Source: Chitinophagaceae bacterium UBA1946 (lineage in GTDB: Bacteria; Bacteroidota; Bacteroidia; Chitinophagales; Chitinophagaceae). Taken from it: a stretch of 27,291 nt of DNA. Both the position numbers and the translations under genes were made by a program. Under the pieces are notes generated by a model that did not search any database, was not told the origin of the DNA, and saw nothing but the letters and a program-made list of their open reading frames with translations. The stretch spans positions 1-27,291 of the forward strand of contig DDEU01000072.1 of NCBI GenBank assembly GCA_002336815.1, in the 5' to 3' direction. Positions 17,055-23,253 of the stretch are shown in pieces (the stretch's first letter is position 1; the number at the start of each line of letters is the position of its first letter).

Positions 17055-17087
17055 AAGGTCGACCACCTTTTTAAGGTGGTCGACCTT
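17055..17087. promoter_or_regulatory. Perfect 15-bp inverted repeat before the MocR gene (operator or leader hairpin)
   Basis: AAGGTCGACCACCTT (17055-17069) and AAGGTGGTCGACCTT (17073-17087) are exact reverse complements around TTT. Each arm also contains the self-complementary octamer GGTCGACC. It ends 12 bases before ATG 17100 and 21 before ATG 17109. There is no T-run, so it is not a simple terminator. It could be an operator for the regulator itself or an RNA hairpin that affects translation. Confidence 0.75.
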
Positions 17088-17108
17088 GCACAACTGTAAA
17101 TGATTGTC

Positions 17109-18548
17109 ATGAAACAAAACAGGTTCACTACAGAAGACCACAAATACATCCAGGTTGCAGAAGGGCTCGAAAAAATGATCGCAGAAGAAGTGTTGCGGAT
17201 CGGCGATAAGCTTCCATCGGTACGTATGTTGAGTGAGAAGTATGGAATCAGCATGAGCACTGCTTTCCAGGCCTATTACCATTTGGAAGGAAGAGGCCTG
17301 ATCGAATCAAGACCCAAGAGCGGTTATTATGTTAGATTCAATCACCAGCGTTTCCTGGAATTGCCCGACCAGGTAAAACCAACTGCCCTTTCGCATGAAG
17401 TAAGTGTAAAGGAAATGATCGCCTCCATTTATAGTGATATCATGGCAAAGGATGTGATCAACCTGGCATTGGCCGTGCCGGATCCTTCCCTGGTACCTGC
17501 CGCCAAGATCAACAAATCAGTGATGTATGCACTTCGGAATACCAAAGATCATTGCATCAATTATGAACACACGCAGGGCAATGCTGAACTACGGCAACAG
17601 GTTGCCAGGCTCTCTCTCAACTGGGGCGGCAAAATAAAGCCCGGTGAGATTGTGGTCACCAATGGTTGTTTGGAAGCAGTGATGATGTGCATCAAAGCAG
17701 TTACCAATTATGGCGATACAGTGGCGGTGGAATGTCCCACTTATTTTGGTATCTATCAATCCATCGAAAATTTAGGATTGAAAGTGGTAGAGATCCCATC
17801 CGATCCCAGCAATGGGCTCGACCTTGAAAGCCTGCAGAAGGCCATCAAAAAATACCCCGTGAAAGCCTGCGTGGCGGTGCCCAATTTTAATAATCCTCTC
17901 GGCACCTGCATGAGTGATGAAAACAAGAAAAAATTAGTCGATATCATTGCACAGCACAATATCCCCTTGATTGAAGATGATACATACGGCGAATTGTTTT
18001 TTGGTAAAAGCAGGCCGAAGGCTTGTAAATATTTTGATACCAAAGGACTGGTGATGTATTGCTCCTCTTTGTCTAAATCGCTGGCGCCTGGATACCGCAT
18101 CGGCTGGACCATTCCTGGTAGATACATTGAACAGGTAAAGCAGATCAAAAGGGTACAGAATATCAGCAGTGCTTCCCTTACACAGGCAGCCATGGCGCAC
18201 TATTTAAAAAATGGCCGCTACGAATATCACTTAAAAAATTTACGCAAGGCGCTGCATACACAAAGCCTGCGTTACATGCAGGCCATCATTGAATATTTTC
18301 CGGCCGATACCAAAATTTCAAGACCTGCCGGCGGCTTTACTTTCTGGATAGAACTCAATAAAAAAGTGGATTCCTTCAAACTCAGGACGGATGCCATGAA
18401 GCACAAGATATCTATTGTACCGGGCAAAATATTTTCTGCCAGTATAGATTACAGCAATTACATTCGCATCAGTTTTGGACAACCCTGGAACGATGATATC
18501 GATTATGGATTAATGATGCTGGGAAAACTGATCAGGAAGATGATTTAA
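17109..18548 (+). CDS. MocR/GntR-type transcriptional regulator with aminotransferase domain
   Basis: This 479-residue protein is a GntR winged-helix fused to a fold-type I PLP aminotransferase-like domain. The DNA-binding part (residues ~5-75) includes 'IGDKLPSVRMLSEKYGIS' and 'YHLEGRGLIESRPKSGYYV'. The PLP domain has 'VTNGCLEAVMMCIKAVTN', 'VECPTYFGIYQSIENLGL', 'NFNNPLGTCM', 'IEDDTYGELFF', and 'SSLSKSLAPGYRIGW' with the predicted PLP-binding Lys at residue 323. MocR proteins usually sense an amine or amino acid, or PLP itself, and act on neighbouring genes. The start may be ATG 17109, or 17100 if three residues are added. It is divergent from the GNAT-DinB-DJ-1 operon, which is the obvious candidate target. 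Length and key residues are normal. Confidence 0.93.
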   Translation: MKQNRFTTEDHKYIQVAEGLEKMIAEEVLRIGDKLPSVRMLSEKYGISMSTAFQAYYHLEGRGLIESRPKSGYYVRFNHQRFLELPDQVKPTALSHEVSVKEMIASIYSDIMAKDVINLALAVPDPSLVPAAKINKSVMYALRNTKDHCINYEHTQGNAELRQQVARLSLNWGGKIKPGEIVVTNGCLEAVMMCIKAVTNYGDTVAVECPTYFGIYQSIENLGLKVVEIPSDPSNGLDLESLQKAIKKYPVKACVAVPNFNNPLGTCMSDENKKKLVDIIAQHNIPLIEDDTYGELFFGKSRPKACKYFDTKGLVMYCSSLSKSLAPGYRIGWTIPGRYIEQVKQIKRVQNISSASLTQAAMAHYLKNGRYEYHLKNLRKALHTQSLRYMQAIIEYFPADTKISRPAGGFTFWIELNKKVDSFKLRTDAMKHKISIVPGKIFSASIDYSNYIRISFGQPWNDDIDYGLMMLGKLIRKMI

Positions 18549-18551
18549 CCT

Positions 18552-18662
18552 GGTCGGCACCGAAGTTCAGACATCCCGGTCGGTACCGCAGGTTAGACAT
18601 CCCGGTCGGTACCGCAGGTCAGACCGGTAAATGTTATCCTTGTTGGCACTGAAGGTTAGGCC
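18552..18662. repeat. Inverted cluster of the same 38-bp repeat family
   Basis: Units at 18552-18577 and 18578-18603 are 26-bp forms (GGTCGGTACCGCAGGTTAGA then CATCCC). From 18604 a unit GGTCGGTACCGCAGGTCAGA then CC is followed by a degenerate full unit beginning GGTAAATGTTATCC and ending AAGGTTAGGCC. Read in reverse complement, this matches the 15239-15352 units. The cluster begins 3 bases after the MocR stop codon. Confidence 0.88.
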
Positions 18663-18673
18663 AGTAAGCTAGC

Positions 18674-18695
18674 CTATTCACCATTCACTATTGAC
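18674..18695. repeat. Left copy of a 'TTCACTATTGAC' repeat
   Basis: CTATTCACCATTCACTATTG then AC occurs just before the VOC gene. A near-identical sequence in reverse orientation is at 20281-20303, so the VOC and ureohydrolase genes are bracketed. It is a short intergenic repeat. A related 'ACAATTCAC' follows immediately. Confidence 0.7.
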
Positions 18696-18708
18696 AATTC
18701 ACAACGAT

Positions 18709-19098
18709 ATGCAACAACAAATAGCAAGCATAGCACTGGTAGTAAAAGACTACGATGAAGCCATTCACTTCTATACTGAAAAATTGGGCTTTGTACTCAT
18801 CGAAGACAGCGTATTGAGTGAAACAAAACGCTGGGTACTGGTGGCACCGAAGAACTCAACGGGTTGCCGCCTGTTGCTGGCAAAAGCGGCCACCGAAATT
18901 CAGGAGAGCAGGATCGGCAATCAAACCGGCGGCAGGGTATTTTTGTTTTTACACACCGATGATTTCCGCAGGGATTATGATCAGTATGTTAGCCAGGGAG
19001 TCAACTTTGTCAGACCTCCCTCAAAAGAAGCATACGGCACCGTGGCGGTGTTTGAAGACCTTTATGGCAATCTCTGGGACCTGATCGGGCCGGAATAA
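18709..19098 (+). CDS. VOC-superfamily (glyoxalase/dioxygenase fold) protein
   Basis: I use ATG 18709; the longer frame would need the TTG at 18691, which lies inside an intergenic repeat. The 129 residues form one VOC unit of two beta-alpha-beta-beta-beta modules: 'IASIALVVKDYDEAIHFYTE' and KLGF at the start, 'RVFLFLHTDDFRRDYDQY' in the middle, 'YGTVAVFEDLYGNLWDLIGP' at the end. The last segment supplies a Glu that is a usual metal ligand, but the first beta-strand has Ala-Ser-Ile where active members often have His. It may therefore bind or modify a small molecule without the standard glyoxalase metal set. Substrate is unknown. Confidence 0.88.
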   Translation: MQQQIASIALVVKDYDEAIHFYTEKLGFVLIEDSVLSETKRWVLVAPKNSTGCRLLLAKAATEIQESRIGNQTGGRVFLFLHTDDFRRDYDQYVSQGVNFVRPPSKEAYGTVAVFEDLYGNLWDLIGPE

Positions 19099-19217
19099 TT
19101 TCTTGCTGCATAAAAAGCGAATGGCCGTCCGGGATCTTTGCAATGTGGCAATCTTCCCGGATTCCGGCATTGAATGCTTTCAATTTATCCATAGATTATT
19201 TTTCCTACCTTCCCTAT

Positions 19218-20270
19218 ATGAAGCATTTTAAATTTTACAGCAGGGAAGATATTTTGTCGCTCACCCGGATCCGCCGCTTTGAAACAAAGATCGGAGAGCG
19301 GTTGCAGAACATTAAGTCTGAAGGCGATTGGGTACAGCAATTGCAGGCTTCCAGTGCCCGGTATGTATTGCTTGGCATTCCTGAAGATATTGGTGTAAAG
19401 GCAAATGAGGGCATTGGTGGCGCCGATACCAACTGGCTTTCTTTTTTGGCGGCCTTCCTCAATGTTCAAAGCAATGATTTTTTAACCGGGGAAAATGTGT
19501 TGCTGCTCGGGCATTTCGACTTCGGCGATATACAGTACCTGATAGAGAGTAACGCATACGACCAACCCGAACTAATAGACGCTTACCGCCATGCTGTTAA
19601 CCTGGTAGACGAAGAAGTGGAAGCCATCATCAAAGTGATCGCTGCCGCCAAAAAAATTCCCATTGTGATCGGTGGCGGGCAAAACAACGCTTATCCCATC
19701 ATCAAAGGAGTGGCCAAAGGCTTGCACAAGGCAGAATTGCTGCCGCTGGCGCAGATCAATGCCGTGAACCTGGATGCTCACCCGGATTTCAGGGCAGCGG
19801 AGGGCAGGCACAGTGGCAATGGTTTCCGCTATGCAGGGGAGGATGGTTTTTTAGGAAAATACTGTAACCTCTGCCTCCACGAAAACTATATTCCGCAAAA
19901 TATCCTGGTGGATATCCATACTGATCCATTCATTGATTACATCACCTACGAAGATATCTTCATCCACGAAAAGAAAAACTTCATCCAGGCGGTGGCACAT
20001 GCCACAGGTTTTACCGAAGACACTTACACCGGCATTGAACTGGATCTCGACAGCATTGAAAATGTATTGAGCAGCGCAGCTACACCGGTTGGCATAACGG
20101 CCTTGCATGCACGCCAATACATCACGTTCGCGGCCCAGGATGCCAAAGTTGCGTACCTGCACATCTGTGAAGGTGCTACACAGTTATCTGACGGCAGAAG
20201 GGATGACTCTACCGGCAAACTGATCAGTTACCTGGTGAGTGATTTTATTAAAGCGGGGCTGGAGTCGTGA
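19218..20270 (+). CDS. Formimidoylglutamase-like ureohydrolase (arginase family) with altered metal site
   Basis: I start at ATG 19218 (MKHFKFYSREDILSLTRIRR), the usual type of start for Bacteroidota members; the frame from 19143 adds 25 unmatched residues. The 350-residue protein belongs to the arginase/agmatinase/formimidoylglutamase family. Visible sites are 'IPIVIGGGQNNAYPIIKG' (residues 148-165), 'VNLDAHPDFR' with Asp186, His188 and Asp190, and 'GIELDLDSIE' with Asp276 and Asp278. These are five of the six usual manganese ligands. The sixth, the His of GGGH, is Gln155 (codon CAA). Proper function would be hydrolysis of N-formimino-glutamate to glutamate and formamide, an alternative to FtcD. 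The missing His makes activity uncertain. A GATCTTTG element lies at 19133-19140. Confidence 0.82.
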   Translation: MKHFKFYSREDILSLTRIRRFETKIGERLQNIKSEGDWVQQLQASSARYVLLGIPEDIGVKANEGIGGADTNWLSFLAAFLNVQSNDFLTGENVLLLGHFDFGDIQYLIESNAYDQPELIDAYRHAVNLVDEEVEAIIKVIAAAKKIPIVIGGGQNNAYPIIKGVAKGLHKAELLPLAQINAVNLDAHPDFRAAEGRHSGNGFRYAGEDGFLGKYCNLCLHENYIPQNILVDIHTDPFIDYITYEDIFIHEKKNFIQAVAHATGFTEDTYTGIELDLDSIENVLSSAATPVGITALHARQYITFAAQDAKVAYLHICEGATQLSDGRRDDSTGKLISYLVSDFIKAGLES

Positions 20271-20280
20271 AGGGGCAATC

Positions 20281-20303
20281 GTCAATAGTGAATAGTGAAT
20301 GAG
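20281..20303. repeat. Right, inverted copy of the 'TTCACTATTGAC' repeat
   Basis: GTCAATAGTGAATAGTGAAT then GAG is the reverse complement of the sequence at 18674-18695 with about two differences. It follows the ureohydrolase stop by 10 bases and leads into the tandem array. Confidence 0.7.
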
Positions 20304-20309
20304 TCTACG

Positions 20310-20818
20310 AATCTCTTAAAACTAATTCTGGAAATGATTTTATAATTAGTGTAATTCGTTTGAATTCGGGTAAAAAAATAATTACTTCACAATCGCAGTA
20401 TCCCGGCTTACGCAATGAATATTAAAAACTACCAATAATCTCTTTAAAACCAATTCAGAAACTGATTTTATAATTCGTGTAATTCATCTGAATTCGTGTA
20501 ATAAAAGTAATTACTTCACAATCGCAGTATCCCGGCTTACGCAATGAGTATTAAAAACTACCATTAATCTCTTTAAACCAATTCAAGAATTGATTTTATA
20601 ATTCGTGTAATTCGTCTGAATTCGTGCAATAAAAATAACTACTTCACAATCGCAGTATCCCGGCTTACGCAATGAATATTAAAAACTACCAATAATCTCT
20701 TTAAAACCAATTCAGAAACTGATTTTATAATTCGTGTTCGTCTGAATTCGTGCAATAAAAATAATTACTTCACAATCTCAGTATTCGTCTGAATTCGCAT
20801 AATAAAAATAATTACTTC
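20310..20818. repeat. Tandem array of a ~128-bp unit (four copies plus a partial)
   Basis: Units begin with AATCTCTTTAAAACC at 20310 (diverged), 20437, 20566 and 20694, giving periods of 127, 129 and 128 bases; a partial fifth copy follows 20781. Each contains GATTTTATAATTCGTGTAAT and, except in the degraded copy 4, CACAATCGCAGTATCCCGGC. Copies 2 and 4 share their first ~43 bases exactly, so duplication is recent or maintained. Copies 2 and 4 contain an inverted repeat AATTCAGA ... TCTGAATT about 25-30 bases apart. Nothing else is seen in this 581-base gap: no gene, terminator or promoter. Confidence 0.92.
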
Positions 20819-20851
20819 CAGTCAAGGCATCCTGGCTTCTGCAGTAAATCT

Positions 20852-21550
20852 CTACAATTGCCCGGCAATCTCTTTCTCTTCAGCAACACCATCCTTTCTC
20901 CAGACCTCTTTTCCATTCTTGAAAATAATAAACACAGGTAAAGCTGTTACATTGTAGGCCTTTAAAATATCCTGGTCTTTCCCGCCATCCACCTTTACCA
21001 GTTTGTACTTACCGGCATTGTTCGCTTCCAAACTTTTAAGTACCGGTTCCATCTTCCTGCAGGGCGGGCACCATTCAGCACCAAAGTCAACCAGCACTAC
21101 CGGGGCTGCATTGATGACCGTATTGAATTCACTGATGCTCAACTGCGGGGCATCATTCTTCCCTTCTAATCGTTTGCTGGCAGCTTTCCATGCATTGATG
21201 CCGCCATTGAGCTCATATACATTCAGGTAACCATTGGCCCTCATCTCTTTCGCTGCTGCAGCGCTTCTTCCGCCGGCGAGGCAATACACATATACCGGTT
21301 TGTGCTTGTCAACAAATTGAATGCGGCGTTCAAATTCTGTTTTGTTGTTCCAGTCGGCCAGCAAAGCGCCTTTAATGTGACCACCTTCAAATTCACCCGG
21401 TGTACGCACATCCAGCACCTGCACCGAATCTTTATTGCTGATGCCATTTTCAAACTCCGGGGCCGATAAATTTGTCTTTACCTGGGCGCTGCAGGAACAA
21501 ATGATCAATACGAGTTGAAACACTCCGGCCATCTTAAATAATGTCTTCAT
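20852..21550 (-). CDS. Rhodanese-thioredoxin fusion, probably a periplasmic lipoprotein
   Basis: This 232-residue protein joins two redox/sulphur domains. The N-terminus (MKTLFKMAGVFQLVLIICSC) is an export signal with a possible lipid-attachment Cys at 20; the lipobox ICSC is atypical. The rhodanese domain (~28-125) has 'VLDVRTPGEFEGGHIKGA' and the active-site loop YCLAGGRS with Cys90. The thioredoxin domain (~140-232) has 'VDFGAEWCPPCRKMEP' with Cys161 and Cys164, and the cis-Pro region 'VTALPVFIIF'. It could move sulphane sulphur and reduce protein disulphides in the periplasm. It is near the BON operon but separated by a terminator hairpin. Both active sites look intact. Confidence 0.93.
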   Translation of the reverse strand: MKTLFKMAGVFQLVLIICSCSAQVKTNLSAPEFENGISNKDSVQVLDVRTPGEFEGGHIKGALLADWNNKTEFERRIQFVDKHKPVYVYCLAGGRSAAAAKEMRANGYLNVYELNGGINAWKAASKRLEGKNDAPQLSISEFNTVINAAPVVLVDFGAEWCPPCRKMEPVLKSLEANNAGKYKLVKVDGGKDQDILKAYNVTALPVFIIFKNGKEVWRKDGVAEEKEIAGQL

Positions 21551-21570
21551 AAAATAGTTTTGTTGAAAAG

Positions 21571-21602
21571 AAGAACCGTCTCAAAAACAGGAGACGGTTC
21601 TT
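21571..21602 (-). terminator. Strong terminator hairpin after the BON operon, also the leader of the rhodanese-thioredoxin gene
   Basis: AAGAACCGTCTC (21571-21582) and GAGACGGTTCTT (21591-21602) are perfect 12-bp arms around AAAAACAG. On the minus strand the stem is followed by TTTTC, so it can end transcription from the BON genes. The next start codon (21550) is only 20 bases beyond, so the hairpin also precedes that gene and could attenuate it. Confidence 0.8.
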
Positions 21603-21630
21603 ATAAAATCAATTCTAAATAAACCAGGTA

Positions 21631-22047
21631 TTAAAGCGGTGAAAGATATTGAGCATAAGCATATCCTTCTTCACCGTCTGCCGTTTTAATTTTCCACCAG
21701 CTATCGTCTGTTTTCTCAACCAGTGTTACCACTTCATTGTGGGCTGCTTTACCAACAATGGCGCCTTCTGTACTGGGCGTATCCCTGATATTAAGATTGG
21801 TGGAGTCAGTAGTAACTTTTAATTGTGCTCCTGCATCAGCCTTGATGTCAAGGTTCATCATCAGGTCGCCGCTTGCCATATTCGGATCTATCTTGTCATA
21901 CAATGCCCATAGTGCATCGTAGTCTGCGGTAGAATTAGCGGTGCCGCTCACGTGCAGTACGCTATCTTTTTCGGCTATCGCCAAATTTGCAACGCCGAGG
22001 CTGGTGGCTGCCTGAACCAACTCAGCATATTTATCCTGTAGTGCCAT
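21631..22047 (-). CDS. BON-like plus SH3b domain protein
   Basis: This 138-residue protein has no signal peptide. The N-terminal half (ALQDKYAELVQAATSLGVAN and 'LHVSGTANSTADYDALWALYDKI') resembles a BON-type small alpha/beta unit as in YgaU/LysM proteins. The C-terminal half ('TTDSTNLNIRDTPSTEGAIVG', 'EVVTLVEKTDDSWWKIKTAD', 'GYAYAQYLSPL') is a bacterial SH3b domain, which usually binds peptidoglycan or peptides. It lies 25 bases downstream of the BON lipoprotein gene on the same strand and is closed by the 21571-21602 hairpin. The absence of a signal peptide is odd for a cell-wall-type SH3b protein; it may act in the cytoplasm or be exported by another route. Confidence 0.85.
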   Translation of the reverse strand: MALQDKYAELVQAATSLGVANLAIAEKDSVLHVSGTANSTADYDALWALYDKIDPNMASGDLMMNLDIKADAGAQLKVTTDSTNLNIRDTPSTEGAIVGKAAHNEVVTLVEKTDDSWWKIKTADGEEGYAYAQYLSPL

Positions 22048-22072
22048 GGTGTTTTTTATTGATTGGTTAAAA

Positions 22073-22576
22073 TTATTTTTTGTCGGTCAGTTTGCTTACA
22101 TCAGATTTTACTTTTGCTGCCGCCAGCATTTGCATGATCTTCATCCTGTCTGCCTTGGAAACCTCGCCTGCCAGTACAGCTTTTTCGCCTTCAAAACTCA
22201 CCGTTACGCCTTTAATATCTTTCAGGCCATCTTTTACTTTTTGCTGTGTAGCCTCGTCCAGTGCAGTGGTTAAAGATGCTGGTGCTGGTGGCGGAGGAGG
22301 TGGTGGAGGAGCAACCGTGCAATTGTTCACTACAGATTTAACGTCCTTTACATCTGTTGCAGCCTTCTGGGCTTTTTCTTTACTGGCCTCGTCTTTTAAT
22401 TCGCCGGAAAGGGTAGCCACACCCTCTTTAACATCAACGGTAGCCGCTGCGGTCATAGGATCTGCTGTCAATGCTTTTTCAATTGCCGCTTTAAGATCGG
22501 CATCTTTTGGTTTGCAGCTTACAAACCCGATAGTGGTTGCAATTACAACTGCAAACAGAACTTTGGAGAGTTTCAT
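22073..22576 (-). CDS. Double-BON-domain lipoprotein with polyproline linker
   Basis: I start at ATG 22576, which opens a lipoprotein signal (MKLSKVLFAVVIATTIGFVSC, lipid Cys at 21); the longer frame from 22651 hides it. The 167-residue protein has two BON modules: residues ~25-85 ('LKAAIEKALTADPMTAAATV', 'EGVATLSGELKDEASKEKA', 'VKDVKSVVNN') and ~102-160 ('TQQKVKDGLKDIKGVTVSF', 'EKAVLAGEVSKADRMKIM'). A run of eight prolines (90-97) links them. BON proteins bind membranes or lipids and protect against osmotic or envelope stress, as in OsmY. It is the first gene of the BON/SH3b operon and probably sits in the periplasm, anchored to a membrane. Confidence 0.92.
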   Translation of the reverse strand: MKLSKVLFAVVIATTIGFVSCKPKDADLKAAIEKALTADPMTAAATVDVKEGVATLSGELKDEASKEKAQKAATDVKDVKSVVNNCTVAPPPPPPPPAPASLTTALDEATQQKVKDGLKDIKGVTVSFEGEKAVLAGEVSKADRMKIMQMLAAAKVKSDVSKLTDKK

Positions 22577-22695
22577 TTGATTCGTTTTTTGAGTGAAAAT
22601 TGTGTTGTTAAATGATGGAAAAGGTAGGTGATTTTTAGTACTATACACCAACTTTTTTTACCCATAACATAGTCTTAAAATGATGCCAAAAGGTT

Positions 22696-22717
22696 GCGTA
22701 GTTTAAAAAAACTATGC
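22696..22717 (-). terminator. Possible hairpin terminator of the YkgJ-type gene
   Basis: GCGTAGTTT (22696-22704) pairs with AAACTATGC (22709-22717) with one mispaired position, around AAAA. It abuts the stop codon at 22717 and can be extended with GGT/ACC. On the minus strand there is a T-rich loop but no T-run after the stem, so termination is uncertain. Confidence 0.35.
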
Positions 22718-23226
22718 TACCGGTTGATAAAACCCGTGGTAGTTTTTAATGCTTCCATCACATTGAATATGATTGGGCAGGTGCCATAGTGCATCAGCAT
22801 TGAGAACAGCCTGCTGCTGAATTCTTTTTTGTGCAGGTGTGGAAATTCGCGGCAGTCGGAAAAGCGGTGTTCGTAAATGGAACAGCGGGTGCCCGTTAAA
22901 AAATTGCAGGGGATGCTTTTCATGATCAATTGCCCCTGCTCGCTTTCTTCCAGGTAAGTTGTCTTTACTGCTGCAGGCTCCATGTTAAGATGGTTGGCCA
23001 GTGAATCCAATTCCACTGCTGAGATACTTATTATGAGCGACTTACAGCAATTGCCGCATTGGGTACAATCGATCTGCGGGGTAATGCGTTCGTTCAATTC
23101 ATTTACCAGTTTGTCTATGTTATCACTGTCACTGTTTTTGATGAATCGCCGGAAGGCATCATTTTCATCTTCCTTCGCTGCTGCGATGGCTTTGATAACG
23201 GAAAGATCTGTGGTCAGGCTTGTCAA
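22717..23226 (-). CDS. YkgJ-family CxxCxxCC protein (putative metal-binding)
   Basis: This 169-residue cytoplasmic protein has the YkgJ-type Cys pattern: CTQCGNCCKS (Cys54, 57, 60, 61), 'IPCNFLTGTRCSIYEHRFSD' (Cys107 and Cys115) followed by CREFP (Cys125), and 'YGTCPIIFN' (Cys150). The family is annotated as putative zinc- or iron-chelating and was tentatively linked to Fe-S clusters; its substrate is unknown. The helical N-terminus (residues 1-50) is Asp/Asn-rich. The HAD phosphatase gene ends 27 bases upstream, so the two form a probable operon. All key Cys are present. Confidence 0.92.
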   Translation of the reverse strand: MTSLTTDLSVIKAIAAAKEDENDAFRRFIKNSDSDNIDKLVNELNERITPQIDCTQCGNCCKSLIISISAVELDSLANHLNMEPAAVKTTYLEESEQGQLIMKSIPCNFLTGTRCSIYEHRFSDCREFPHLHKKEFSSRLFSMLMHYGTCPIIFNVMEALKTTTGFINR

Positions 23227-23253
23227 AATCGGTATTTAAATTGTATAGTAGGC

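Noticed and set aside
15239..18662. CRISPR array from the 38-bp repeats
   Set aside because: Units are head-to-tail without unique spacers, they diverge between copies, and no cas gene is present.
20416..20440. Short ATG...TAA frames (about seven codons) inside the 128-bp repeat
   Set aside because: They recur because the repeat recurs; there is no ribosome-binding site and the length is too short to support a peptide gene.
15239..20818. A complete transposon or integrated phage from the nested repeats
   Set aside because: No transposase, integrase or phage gene is present in the block; the repeats alone do not prove mobility.
22080..22580. Plus-strand 166-residue frame with a Gly run
   Set aside because: It is antisense to the BON lipoprotein; the Gly run is the polyproline linker read on the other strand.
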